Positions 23,366 through 32,120 of a DNA stretch of 43,373 nt are shown here, piece after piece. The stretch comes from Hoeflea sp. (GTDB taxonomy: Bacteria; Pseudomonadota; Alphaproteobacteria; Rhizobiales; Rhizobiaceae): contig NZ_JACIYP010000043.1 of assembly GCF_014359905.1 (NCBI RefSeq), positions 1-43,373 of the forward strand, read 5' to 3'. The position numbers and the translations under genes were made by a program. The first letter of the stretch is position 1; each line of letters opens with the position of its first letter. A model generated the notes under the pieces. It was given only the letters and a program-made list of their open reading frames with translations, was not told the origin of the DNA and ran no database searches.

Positions 23366-24556
23366 TCAGTCCCCGCGGAAGGCCGCCTTCAGCGCCACGT
23401 CAAGCTGCTCCATCGGCGCGTCGAGCGGGTAATGGTGATTGCCGATGAACAGCCCGTTGGTGTCTGCCAGTTCGGCATTCGGCAAGCCGCCATGGATTTC
23501 ATGATCCATGTAGCGCGTCACAACCTCGTTCTTGGCAAAATTGCCCGCCACGATCGGACGCGCCTCGATGCCATGGCGCTCGAAACAGGCGACCAGATCC
23601 TTGCGGCTCACACCGCAATCCGGATCGATGATCATGGAGAAACCGAACCAGCTGCTCTGGCCGGTCTCGCGCTGGATGCGGATCTGCTGAAAGCCCGCCA
23701 TCACCTGTTTGAACAGCTCCGCGTTCTTGCGGCGGTTTTCCACGATCATCGGCAGCTTGGCCATCTGCTCGATGCCGATCGCCCCGCTCATTTCCAGCGG
23801 GCGCAGATTGTAGCCCGGCAGCACGAAGCGGAAGGCCTCCTCGAACGGATCGTCGCCCTTGACGCCGATGACATGGTTCGGGCTCGGCAGGTTGCGGGTC
23901 CAGCCATGCGCCCGAAGGCTCAGCATGATGTGAAACAGCTCCTCGTCATGGGTGACGGTGACGCCGCCCTCCATGGTGGAGATGTGATGCGAGAAAAACG
24001 CCGAATAGCTGCCCGCCAGACCGAAGGTGCCGGCCTGCTGCCCGTTGAACGTCGCGCCGAGGGATTCGCAATTGTCTTCGAGCAGAATGATGTCCCGGTC
24101 GCCGATGATCGCCTGGATGCGGTCGAAATCGTTCGGGTTGCCCAGCAGGTTGACCGCCAGGATGGCCTTGGTCTTGCCGCTGATGGCGGCTTCGAGCTGG
24201 TCGAGGTCGAAGTTCAGCGTGTCGAGATCGATGTCGACGAATTTGAGCCGCAAGCCATACTGGTAGAGCGGATAGTAGGTGGTGCTCCACGACACCGCCG
24301 GCACGATCACTTCGTCACCGGGCGCGAGACGATAGCGCGAGTGATAGCGAAGGGCCGCGACAAACAGGAGATTGGCCGACGACCCCGAATTCGACATCAC
24401 CGCGTAAGGCGCGCCGAGCTGTTCGGCGAACAGCTTTTCGAAGGCTGCGACTTCCTTGCCCATCGAAAAGAAGCCGGATTTGACCACGCGGTCGATCGCC
24501 GCATATTCTTTCTCGTCCCAGGAACTGGTGGCAAGTGGAAACGCTTTTTCTGTCAC
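23366..24556 (-). CDS. colD: GDP-4-keto-6-deoxy-D-mannose 3-dehydratase (ColD-type)
   Basis: A 396-residue PLP enzyme of the DegT/DnrJ/EryC1 fold: SNSGSSANLLFVAAL at 55-69, VPAVSWSTTYYPL at 85-97, and DNCESLGATFNG at 161-172. In aminotransferases of this family the PLP is held by a Lys; here the site reads AFFSHHISTMEGG (186-198), with His190/His191 where that Lys would be. That change is the hallmark of ColD, which removes the C3 hydroxyl instead of transferring an amino group. The start overlaps colC (ATGA). Product: GDP-4-keto-3,6-dideoxymannose. Confidence 0.85.
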   Translation of the reverse strand: MTEKAFPLATSSWDEKEYAAIDRVVKSGFFSMGKEVAAFEKLFAEQLGAPYAVMSNSGSSANLLFVAALRYHSRYRLAPGDEVIVPAVSWSTTYYPLYQYGLRLKFVDIDLDTLNFDLDQLEAAISGKTKAILAVNLLGNPNDFDRIQAIIGDRDIILLEDNCESLGATFNGQQAGTFGLAGSYSAFFSHHISTMEGGVTVTHDEELFHIMLSLRAHGWTRNLPSPNHVIGVKGDDPFEEAFRFVLPGYNLRPLEMSGAIGIEQMAKLPMIVENRRKNAELFKQVMAGFQQIRIQRETGQSSWFGFSMIIDPDCGVSRKDLVACFERHGIEARPIVAGNFAKNEVVTRYMDHEIHGGLPNAELADTNGLFIGNHHYPLDAPMEQLDVALKAAFRGD

Positions 24557-25494
24557 GGATGGGTCTCCTCGGCCGCGGCCGTCAGGGCGCGGAAATGGGC
24601 ATAGGTCTGGGCGATTGCATCATCAAGCGAGGTAGAAGGCATCCAGCCGAACTGGCGTTGCAGGGCGACCGAGACCAGCTTCTGTTTCATGCCGACCGGC
24701 TTGCTCAGATCATGGCTGAAGCTGCCCTGCCAGCCGATCACGCGGGCCACCGCCTCATAATAGTCATTGATCGAATGATCGCTGCCGACGCCCATGTTCA
24801 TCATGCCCGGCAATTCGTCAAAGCGCGCCACGCAGGCCCAGACGCCGTCGGCCAGGTCCGAGGCGAACATGAACTCGCGACGCGCCTCGCCACTGCCCCA
24901 GATCTCGACGCTGGCCGCACCTGTGCGCTTTGCCTCATCGACCTTGCGGATGATGGCGGGCAGAAGATGCGACACGGCGGGGTCGAACTTGTCATGGACG
25001 CCGAAGATGTTGCAGGGAATGAGCGTCTTGTAGGCAAGCTCCGGGCTTGACCTGCGGACATAGTCGCACAGCCGCGCCGTCAGCACCTTGGCCAGCGCGT
25101 AGCCTTCATTGGTCGGCTCCAGTTCGCCGGTCAGCACGGCGGTTTCCTCAAGCGGATTGGGCGCCCCGCGCGGATACATGCAGGAACTGCCGATGTTGAT
25201 CAGCCGGGGGATTGCCGCCTTGCGCGCGGCCATGACGATGTTGCGCCCCATGTCGAGGTTTTCGACCAGGAACTCGACCGGGTGGGCGATGTTGGCCTGA
25301 ATCCCGCCGACCCGGCCCGCGGCATGGATGATCATGTCCGGCTTCACATGAGCGACATAGGCGTCCGTCGCCGCTCCGTCGGTGAGGTCAAGTTCGCGGC
25401 TCGGCGGCGCGATCAGCTCGTGCCCGCCGGCTCCCGCATGGTCCCGTATGTTGCGGCCGACCATGCCGTTGCCGCCTGTCAGGATGATCCTCAT
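24553..25494 (-). CDS. colC: GDP-L-colitose synthase / GDP-L-fucose synthase-type epimerase-reductase
   Basis: A 313-residue SDR-fold enzyme: GGNGMVGRNI at 7-16 (NADPH), HAAGRVGGIQANIAHPVEF near 56-74, NIGSSCMYP near 96-104, and the catalytic YALAK near 131-135. Sequence alone fits both Fcl (GDP-fucose synthase) and ColC. Because colD follows it with a 4-bp overlap and gmd precedes it, the ColC role is favoured: C5 epimerisation and C4 reduction to GDP-L-colitose. It could also make some GDP-L-fucose from the Gmd product. Confidence 0.8.
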   Translation of the reverse strand: MRIILTGGNGMVGRNIRDHAGAGGHELIAPPSRELDLTDGAATDAYVAHVKPDMIIHAAGRVGGIQANIAHPVEFLVENLDMGRNIVMAARKAAIPRLINIGSSCMYPRGAPNPLEETAVLTGELEPTNEGYALAKVLTARLCDYVRRSSPELAYKTLIPCNIFGVHDKFDPAVSHLLPAIIRKVDEAKRTGAASVEIWGSGEARREFMFASDLADGVWACVARFDELPGMMNMGVGSDHSINDYYEAVARVIGWQGSFSHDLSKPVGMKQKLVSVALQRQFGWMPSTSLDDAIAQTYAHFRALTAAAEETHP

Positions 25495-25527
25495 CGAACA
25501 CCGCTCGTTGCGGGCGGGAAAATCGCT

Positions 25528-26586
25528 TCAGCCATTGCGCTCGGCCTCTTTGAGATCGGCTTCCGCCATCTCGGCGACCAGGTCCGCAAACGAGGTCTGC
25601 GGGGTCCAGCCCAGTTTCTGCTTGGCCTTGGAGGCGTCGCCCAAGAGCGTTTCCACCTCGGTCGGGCGGAAATAGCGCGGATCGACGGAGACGATCACCT
25701 TGCCGGATGGATCGCGGCCGACCTCATCGACGCCTTCGCCTTCGAACTGGATCGTCATGTCGAGCGCCGCCGCTGCCGCCAGCACGAAATCGCGCACCGA
25801 ATACTGCACCCCGGTGGCGATGACGAAGTCGTCCGGTTCGTCCTGCTGCAGCATCAGCCACTGCATCTCGACATAGTCGCGCGCATGGCCCCAGTCGCGC
25901 AGCGCGTCGAGATTGCCAAGTTTGAGGCTCTCCTGCTGGCCGAGCTTGATGCGCGCCAGCGCCCGGGTGATCTTGCGGGTGACGAAGGTCTCGCCGCGCA
26001 AGGGGCTCTCGTGGTTGAACAGGATGCCGTTGCAGGCATAGAGCCCGTAGGCCTCGCGGTAGTTGATCGTGATCCAGTAGGCATAGAGCTTGGCCACGCC
26101 ATAGGGCGAGCGCGGATAGAACGGCGTGCGCTCGGTCTGCGGCGTTTCCTGCACCAGGCCATAGAGCTCCGAGGTCGAGGCCTGGTAGAACCGGCTCTTG
26201 TCCTTCAGTCCGAGAATACGGATCGCCTCGAGCAGCCTGAGCGTGCCCAGCGCATCGGAATTGGCGGTGTATTCCGGTTCCTCGAACGAGACCGCGACAT
26301 GGCTCTGGGCGGCGAGGTTGTAGACCTCGTCGGGCTTGGTCTGCTGCAGGATATGCGTGAGCGAGGAGGAATCGGTCATGTCGCCATGGTGCAGCACGAA
26401 CTGGCCGGTCCGCCCGTATTCGCCGTCGAACAGGTGATCGATGCGCGCGGTGTTGAACAGCGATGTCCGTCGCTTGACGCCGTGCACCTCATAGCCCTTC
26501 TTGAGCAGGAACTCGGACAGGTAGGCACCGTCCTGGCCGGTCACGCCGGTGATCAGGGCAATTTTGGGTGATGGGGAATCTGTCAT
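25528..26586 (-). CDS. gmd: GDP-mannose 4,6-dehydratase
   Basis: A 352-residue extended [23 protein letters not shown] at 14-33, [37 protein letters not shown] near 95-113, the STSELYG and [12 protein letters not shown] catalytic region (Ser, Tyr, Lys) near 137-176, and the [16 protein letters not shown] substrate loop. It converts GDP-D-mannose to GDP-4-keto-6-deoxy-D-mannose, the shared precursor of fucose, colitose and perosamine sugars. It overlaps the GT10 gene by 4 bp and precedes colC by 33 bp. Confidence 0.95.
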   Translation of the reverse strand: MTDSPSPKIALITGVTGQDGAYLSEFLLKKGYEVHGVKRRTSLFNTARIDHLFDGEYGRTGQFVLHHGDMTDSSSLTHILQQTKPDEVYNLAAQSHVAVSFEEPEYTANSDALGTLRLLEAIRILGLKDKSRFYQASTSELYGLVQETPQTERTPFYPRSPYGVAKLYAYWITINYREAYGLYACNGILFNHESPLRGETFVTRKITRALARIKLGQQESLKLGNLDALRDWGHARDYVEMQWLMLQQDEPDDFVIATGVQYSVRDFVLAAAAALDMTIQFEGEGVDEVGRDPSGKVIVSVDPRYFRPTEVETLLGDASKAKQKLGWTPQTSFADLVAEMAEADLKEAERNG

Positions 26587-27488
26587 GGCTTCGGCTGTGT
26601 CCTTTGGGCGGCGATGTGCACGATATGGGCGGCGGCACGGTCAGGATTGGCGTATCGAGACGCCTTTTCCTTGTTCCTGGCGATAAATTCAAGCCGCGAC
26701 TGATAGTCCGCCTCGGAAACGGAGCCGATCGCGTTTTGCAGGTCTTCGAACGTCTGGCAGACGATCATCCCGCGCGGGTCAAAAATATCTGCGATATCCG
26801 GTGCGCCCCAATAAATGGGCACGGTCTCGCACAACAGGCAATCGATCAGTTTCTCGGTGAAATAGCTGGGTTCGCGCACGTTTTCGATGATCACCGAATA
26901 GCGATAGGGCGCCAGCCCGTCCGATTTCTGCTCGAACGGCGCATAGCCGCGCCCGAGAATGTCCGCGTCGATCGCATTGGCCTTGATCCAGTCGACGGTG
27001 CGGTGGCGCAGTTTGTGGCCTTCAAGGTAATCCTTCGTCGAAGCGATCAGCGACAGCATCCGGGACTTGGTCATGTCGGTTGTGCGCCACTCGGGGACCC
27101 AGGTGGACCCGAACAGGAACCGGTGGCTGTTGGGGATCGCGGCAAGCAGCGAGGGCTTGCAGCTCAAGACGGCAAAGAAACGCCACCACAGCACCCGGAG
27201 CCACGCCATCTTGCGGCCGTGCACCGCGTGCGGCTCGACCACCATCACCGACACTCGGGCGCGCACGCCCGGACGCGGCATGTAGAGCAGCCGCGAGGTG
27301 ACATAGGCAATCAGGTGATCGTCCGGCCCCATGTCCGACACCGTGCCGGCCATCAGCCGTTCGGGACGACCCATCGGCCACGCCAGCGCATCGAGCGGCA
27401 TGCGGGCGAGCTCCGGCGTGAGCTTCGTCCCATACGGTATGATGGCAATCGCATGCGCCTTGCCGGCGCCATCCATGCCTTCAGTCAT
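26583..27488 (-). CDS. GT10-family glycosyltransferase (alpha-1,3-fucosyltransferase type)
   Basis: The 301-residue product carries the GT10 donor-binding signature at about 195-228: [20 protein letters not shown], then a CETVPIYWG segment. Upstream it has the pattern of a Rossmann-like N-terminal half with acidic and His residues ([14 protein letters not shown]). GT10 enzymes use GDP-L-fucose; with gmd-colC-colD directly downstream a colitose donor is also possible. The ATG at 27488 overlaps the FkbM stop, favouring it over a longer reading frame that would start within the FkbM gene. Confidence 0.82.
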   Translation of the reverse strand: MTEGMDGAGKAHAIAIIPYGTKLTPELARMPLDALAWPMGRPERLMAGTVSDMGPDDHLIAYVTSRLLYMPRPGVRARVSVMVVEPHAVHGRKMAWLRVLWWRFFAVLSCKPSLLAAIPNSHRFLFGSTWVPEWRTTDMTKSRMLSLIASTKDYLEGHKLRHRTVDWIKANAIDADILGRGYAPFEQKSDGLAPYRYSVIIENVREPSYFTEKLIDCLLCETVPIYWGAPDIADIFDPRGMIVCQTFEDLQNAIGSVSEADYQSRLEFIARNKEKASRYANPDRAAAHIVHIAAQRTQPKP

Positions 27489-28350
27489 GGACGAGCCTGT
27501 AGAGCGAATTGTTGCGCGTACGGCCGGCGAGTTCATATCCATGGCGGGCGAACGCAGCGGTGCAGCCCGGGTAATCGGCTTGCGGCTCGGGATGCTCGAT
27601 CACGATGCGGCGCGGCAGCATGGAGCGATCGGCTGTCTCGAGGAACGGCACCAGCGCCTTGTCTTCATGGCCTTCGATGTCGATCTTCAGGCCGTCGATG
27701 CGGGTGATCCCGGCATCGCTCAGAAGCGCCGCCAGCAGCCGGACCGGAATAGGTCCCGCACCGGTTTCCTCGACGGCGACGATGGCGTCGTCATTCTTGC
27801 GGACCGCCAGGTGTCCGGAGCCCTCGCGGTCGCTGACAGCGCTGGCGATGGCGGTGATGTTGGAAAGTCCGCTCAACGCAGCGTTCCGCGCCAGCCGTTC
27901 AGTCATCAGCGGATTTGCGTCAATTGATATGCAGCGTCCCGTCGGGCCGGCGGCCCGCGCCAGCGGCAGGCTGTAAAGACCGATGTTGCAGCCGATATCG
28001 ACAAAAACGCCGCCGTCAGAGACGGCGCCAAGCAGGAAATCGATATCCTCGGCATTGTAGGCGGGATTGAGCAGGATGCCATACTCGATCAGGTTGCGTC
28101 CGCCTTCGAGCCGGAACACGGCGTCGCGGAATTCGATATCGAGCGGACGGCCGCCGCCCAGCAGAAAAATCAGCCGGCTGAGCGTGGCGCGGAAGACCCC
28201 ACGGCGCAGCATGCTCGTGCGGGCAAAATCGATGATCCATGTCTGCAACCGGTTTGGCGGATGGTTCTCCGGCGCGCCCGCTGGTTTAAGCGGCTCGCCT
28301 TGTGCAGACCAGCGCCGCTCGTCGAGCAGCTTCCACTCCGGGCCGCTCAT
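27481..28350 (-). CDS. FkbM-family methyltransferase (second copy)
   Basis: A 289-residue SAM-dependent methyltransferase: GGVFVDIGCNIGLYSLPLAR at about 112-131 (SAM site), CISIDANPLMTERLARN near 139-155, and the FkbM signature IDGLKIDIEGHEDKALVPFL near 218-237. The N-terminal ~65 residues are extra relative to the compact copy at 21621-22286. It is the first intact gene of the minus-strand polysaccharide operon and overlaps the GT10 gene. It probably O-methylates a sugar of the same glycan. Confidence 0.87.
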   Translation of the reverse strand: MSGPEWKLLDERRWSAQGEPLKPAGAPENHPPNRLQTWIIDFARTSMLRRGVFRATLSRLIFLLGGGRPLDIEFRDAVFRLEGGRNLIEYGILLNPAYNAEDIDFLLGAVSDGGVFVDIGCNIGLYSLPLARAAGPTGRCISIDANPLMTERLARNAALSGLSNITAIASAVSDREGSGHLAVRKNDDAIVAVEETGAGPIPVRLLAALLSDAGITRIDGLKIDIEGHEDKALVPFLETADRSMLPRRIVIEHPEPQADYPGCTAAFARHGYELAGRTRNNSLYRLVHD

Positions 28351-28840
28351 CCTGCTGCCTCGAGAGTGTTGAAAAGCCCGCCACCAGACATCCGCTTTCC
28401 GGTCGCGTGAGTTTTCATGGCTGTTTGCCGCGGGTCATTTTGGGTCATGGAGGGTGTTTTCCCAGTTCTTGGTGACGAATTCAAGCAGGGTTGCGGGCGG
28501 AGAACTTTCTGCCGGTCGGAGCAGATGCGCCGTTTACGTGTCCCTGAGCCCTGCGGCAACAGTCCTGCAGCATTAGCCGTTGGAAAACAGCGCCGGATGA
28601 CGGGCGGCCAGGGGGTCGTGCAGCTTGAGGGCGTCAGCATCGAGGCCAGGGGTCGAGAGAGTTTCGAACTGTTCCTGCGCGTCGCCGCCGGTGAGCACAC
28701 CAGAAGCGAGCGACTGGGCTTCGGCGGCGCCGAATTCGTGCCCTGGCAGATGGGCGCGGTGATGTGATCCTCGCCGCTTTGGCCAGGGCCGGATCGCCCG
28801 CGCGCCCCTGAGCCAGGTCATGGGGGCGACTGCGTGCGTG
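28351..28840 (-). pseudogene. Decayed coding remnant upstream of the polysaccharide operon
   Basis: No intact gene fits here. On the minus strand a protein-like stretch (about 28720-28575: FGAAEAQSLASGVLTGGDAQ, then LAARHPALFSNG) runs into a stop, while the next frame continues plausibly as MLQDCCRRAQGHVNG, and a third frame later reads ATLLEFVTKNWENTLHD. This pattern suggests an old gene broken by frameshifts. The family cannot be named; a glycosyltransferase end is possible given the context. Confidence 0.3.
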
Positions 28841-29455
28841 CTATTGCGGCTCGCCGCAGAATTTGCGCAGCGCGTCCGACTTGTCCGGAAAGTCGAGAAT
28901 CGAGACCGGCTTGCGGTCGAACCCCACAGGCGCGTTGTCGACCGTGCCCTTGCCGGTCAGCAGGTTGAGATCGCAGGAGCCCCCCGCGTCGGGATCCAGC
29001 GTGTCGTAGTAATTGTAGGTGAACCCGGCGACGACGAACCGGTTTTCCCGGTATACGACGGTCAGCGCTTGCTCCCACCGGTTGCGGCCGATGGCGGAAT
29101 TCTGCGAGGTGACCAGCAGCGAGCCATTCTCCCGCGTCGACACCGAGGGTTCCTGGCCGAACATGGTGGTGGAGCCCCAGACCATGGAGGGGACGCGGTC
29201 GTGCAGCTTCAGGCGCAGCTCTTCGTCCGTGAGATAGAACAGCAGGTCGAATTCCTGCGCCTCGGTCTCTATCATGATGACCGCATCCCGGGCGCCGTCC
29301 TTGTTCCAGTCGCCGGTGGTGACGGAGAAGATCTGGTCGGGCGAGATTCGGGCGGCGTCCTGGGCGGATGACGCCGCGATCCCGGCCGGCGTCAGCAGGC
29401 AGGCAAGCGCCAGGAAACCCGTGAGAATGGAGTGCTGCAGGCTGGGCATCATCAT
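28841..29455 (-). CDS. Secreted protein of unknown function
   Basis: From the triple-Met start at 29455 the product is 204 residues, with a signal peptide (LQHSILTGFLALACLLTPAG, cleavage near the AASSAQ segment at about 30). The stretch TTGDWNKDGARDAVIMIE near 45-62 looks like a single FG-GAP/VCBS-type calcium-binding repeat (DWNKDGARD). The rest is beta-rich with two Cys (SCDLNLL, KFCGEPQ). The reading frame stays open farther upstream to 29647, but that extension lacks signal-peptide character. No neighbour suggests a function. Confidence 0.72.
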   Translation of the reverse strand: MMMPSLQHSILTGFLALACLLTPAGIAASSAQDAARISPDQIFSVTTGDWNKDGARDAVIMIETEAQEFDLLFYLTDEELRLKLHDRVPSMVWGSTTMFGQEPSVSTRENGSLLVTSQNSAIGRNRWEQALTVVYRENRFVVAGFTYNYYDTLDPDAGGSCDLNLLTGKGTVDNAPVGFDRKPVSILDFPDKSDALRKFCGEPQ

Positions 29456-29662
29456 CGGGACTGCTTTCGGGGGCCGGGGACCATCCGGGGCTTCGGGTTC
29501 ATTCGGGGGATCTATCGGCCTTTTCATCATCCAGGTCAATTTGCCGTTTCGGCTCGGGGCAAGCGGCCGCTCGGCCAGGCCCTCCGCCAGACCTGTGGAC
29601 ACGGCTGGATCGGATGCCCCCCCATCGCCACGTCTCATCCCGTGCATGTCAAAATCAGCGCA

Positions 29663-29691
29663 TTGACTCTCGTCCCGACTCTGGCGTTAAA
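29663..29691 (+). promoter_or_regulatory. Promoter of imuA-imuB-dnaE2
   Basis: TTGACT at 29663-29668, 17-bp spacer, GTTAAA at 29686-29691. Transcription should start near 29698, inside the SOS box that follows. Confidence 0.7.
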
Positions 29692-29693
29692 TG

Positions 29694-29708
29694 GAACGTA
29701 ACAGGAAC
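29694..29708 (+). promoter_or_regulatory. Alphaproteobacterial SOS (LexA) box
   Basis: GAAC (29694-29697), seven bases, GAAC (29705-29708): the direct-repeat GAAC-N7-GAAC LexA site known from alphaproteobacteria. It covers the predicted transcription start and lies 14 bp before the imuA ATG, so LexA would block transcription until DNA damage. Confidence 0.85.
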
Positions 29709-29722
29709 ATATTGGGCAGGAC

Positions 29723-30613
29723 ATGAGTCTCTCGAGGCAGCAGATCGCGACGGATATTCTCGCGGCGCATACGAATGAGCAGCAGGCGCGCGCCTATGCG
29801 GCGGTATCCGGGAACGAGCGGATCTCACAGCCCCTGGCGCTCGGCGCCGGCGCGGTGGACCATTGCCTGGACGGCGGGCTTGCCTGCGGCGGGCTGCATG
29901 AGGTGCGCAGCCCGCTCGCGCGCGATATCGGCGCCGCGGCGGGTTTTGCGCTGGGGCTGGCGGCGCGGGCCATTCAGGCGGACTGCGGCGGTCGCCGCGG
30001 CGTCGTCTGGGTCAGCGATCCCGCCGCGCGCATCGATGGCGGCGGGTTGTTTCCCGCGGGCCTTGCCCAGTACGGACTCGATCCATCCTCCATGACGCTG
30101 GTCGAGCCGGGCGATCTGCAGGGCGCCATGTGGGCGGCGGACGAGGCGGCGGGCTGCGCCGGGCTGGCGGCGCTGGTCTTCCAGATCAAGGGCAATCCCG
30201 CGCGCTTCGACATCACCGCGACGCGACGTCTGATGCTGCGGGCGCGCCAAAGCGGCGTGCTGGCGCTGGTCCTCAGGCAGAGCGGCGAGGAGGAGGCGAG
30301 TGCGGCGGCGACGCGCTGGCATGTGACGACCGAACTGTCCGGGGCGGACGACATCTATCCACGCGGCGTCGGGGCAATGCGGCTGTCCCTGACGCTCGAA
30401 CGCAACCGCACCGGGCGCACAGGCCAATGGCTTCTCGCCTGGAACCCCAGGACCAGGATCTTCGACCATGCCGCTTCCCACCCGGACCGTAAGCCAGCCA
30501 ACCCGCCAGCGCATCCTCTCGATCGCCTTTCCGCATCTTCAGACCGACAGGATCCACCGGGCGCGATGGGGCAAGTCCTGGATCACCGGCAGGATTTCGG
30601 ACGCGCATCCTGA
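29723..30613 (+). CDS. imuA: ImuA, RecA-like mutasome accessory protein
   Basis: A 296-residue protein of the ImuA (SulA/RecA-like) family that works with ImuB and DnaE2 in damage-induced mutagenesis. It shows GAVDHCLDGGLACGGLHEVR at about 42-61 and the RecA-like core VVWVSDPAARIDGGGLFPAG, LVFQIKGNPARFDITATRRL and WLLAWNPR near 236-243. No strict Walker A GxxxxGKT is present, as is common in ImuA. The last ~48 residues overlap the imuB reading frame by 146 bp and are probably of little functional weight. Controlled by the SOS box at 29694. Confidence 0.88.
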   Translation: MSLSRQQIATDILAAHTNEQQARAYAAVSGNERISQPLALGAGAVDHCLDGGLACGGLHEVRSPLARDIGAAAGFALGLAARAIQADCGGRRGVVWVSDPAARIDGGGLFPAGLAQYGLDPSSMTLVEPGDLQGAMWAADEAAGCAGLAALVFQIKGNPARFDITATRRLMLRARQSGVLALVLRQSGEEEASAAATRWHVTTELSGADDIYPRGVGAMRLSLTLERNRTGRTGQWLLAWNPRTRIFDHAASHPDRKPANPPAHPLDRLSASSDRQDPPGAMGQVLDHRQDFGRAS

Positions 30614-32120
30614 CGCCCCGCCCGTCGTCGTCACCGACACGGTTCGGAACGCCATCCGCATCGTGGCGCTCGACGCGCGCGCCCGCGCCCGCGGCGTGCG
30701 GCTGGGCCAGAGCCTGAGCGACGCCCGCGCGCTCGTCCCCGATCTCGACTGTCATCCGGCGGACGACGCGGGCGCCCGGGCGCTGCTTCTGACCATCGCC
30801 GCCTGGTGCGAGCGCTACACGCCGCTTGTGGCGCTGGATACGGCGCCCGGTCGCGATCATGGCCTGTTCATGGATTTGACCGGCTGCGCCCATCTTCTGG
30901 GCGGCGAAGCGGCGCTGGTGGCCGATCTGGAAGCAAGGCTCTGCGCGCAGGGCTTTCACGTCAGGTTGTGTCTCGCCGACACGCCGGGCGCGGCCTGGGC
31001 CATGGCGCGCTATGGCCAGGGCCGGATCATCCCCGAGGGCGCCCATGGCGAGGCGGTCCTGCCGCTAAGCCTCAGCGGCCTGCGGCTCGAGCCTGCCCTG
31101 GTGGCTTCGCTCGGCCGCGTCGGGCTCAAGACCATCGGCTGCATCGCCGGGCTTCCGCGGGCGCCGCTCGCCGCCCGCTTTGGCGTGCGGCTGATGCAGC
31201 GGCTCGACCAGGCGCTGGGCCGCGAGGCGGAAGCCATTTCGCCGATCATGCCGGTGGCGGAGCTTTCCACCGAGCGCCGATTCGCCGAGCCGATCGCCCG
31301 CCAGGAGGACATCAGCCAGGTGATTGCGGCGCTCTCGTCCGGCATCGTCGAACCGCTGGAACGCCGCGGCCTGGGCCTGCGCCGCTGCCGGATCCGGCTG
31401 TTCAGGGTCGATGGCCATGTGAGCGGGCTCGAGGTGCAGACGGCGCGGCCGCTGCGCGACGCGAAGATGATCGCCCGGTTGTTCGAGGAGCGCATCGCCG
31501 GCCTGCATGACGATCTCGACGCGGGCTTCGGCTTTGACCTGATGCGACTCGATGTCGTCCATGCCGATCCCTTCGAGGGCATGCAGGCCGAGATGATGGC
31601 GGGAAATTCCGCAGGCCACGGCCATGACGCGCTGGTCGACCGGCTGGGCGCGCGGCTCGGCCTCGACCGTGTCCAGCGCTTGGTTCTGGCCGACACCCAT
31701 ATTCCCGAGCGCAGCTTCGGCCGCGAGCCGGTGGCTCGCCTCGCCGCCCATCCTGGCGCCCGAAGGGCGGCCTCGGGGGCTGCGGCCCTGGCCCTGCTGC
31801 CGGATCTGCCCACGCCCGACGCGATCATCACCCGCCCGTTGATCCTGTTCGACCGGCCCGAACTGATGCAGACCATCGCCGAGGTGCCCGACGGTCCGCC
31901 GCTGAAGTTCCGCTGGCGCGGCGTCTCCTACGAGGTCGCCCGCTCGGAAGGGCCCGAGCGCATCGCCTGCGAGTGGTGGCGCGACGGCCGCGGCGCCCGC
32001 AGCCGCGATTATTTCCGCGTCGAGGACCGCCAGGGCTACCGCTTCTGGCTGTTCCGCCACGGCCTCTACGGTCGCGAGACCAGCGAACCCGCCTGGTACA
32101 TGCACGGGCTTTTCGCATGA
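30468..32120 (+). CDS. imuB: ImuB, catalytically inactive Y-family polymerase-like protein
   Basis: A 550-residue Y-family homologue: RILSIAFPHLQTDRIHRARW at 15-34, then DTVRNAIRIVALDARARARG and a thumb/little-finger region, with EVPDGPPLKFRWRG and GPERIACEWWRDG near the C-terminus. The N-terminal motif that would read DMDAFFASVE in active polymerases is FPHLQTDR here, so the catalytic acidic residues are lost, as in other ImuB proteins, which act as a hub linking ImuA, DnaE2 and the sliding clamp. It overlaps imuA by 146 bp and dnaE2 by 4 bp. Confidence 0.92.
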   Translation: MPLPTRTVSQPTRQRILSIAFPHLQTDRIHRARWGKSWITGRISDAHPDAPPVVVTDTVRNAIRIVALDARARARGVRLGQSLSDARALVPDLDCHPADDAGARALLLTIAAWCERYTPLVALDTAPGRDHGLFMDLTGCAHLLGGEAALVADLEARLCAQGFHVRLCLADTPGAAWAMARYGQGRIIPEGAHGEAVLPLSLSGLRLEPALVASLGRVGLKTIGCIAGLPRAPLAARFGVRLMQRLDQALGREAEAISPIMPVAELSTERRFAEPIARQEDISQVIAALSSGIVEPLERRGLGLRRCRIRLFRVDGHVSGLEVQTARPLRDAKMIARLFEERIAGLHDDLDAGFGFDLMRLDVVHADPFEGMQAEMMAGNSAGHGHDALVDRLGARLGLDRVQRLVLADTHIPERSFGREPVARLAAHPGARRAASGAAALALLPDLPTPDAIITRPLILFDRPELMQTIAEVPDGPPLKFRWRGVSYEVARSEGPERIACEWWRDGRGARSRDYFRVEDRQGYRFWLFRHGLYGRETSEPAWYMHGLFA

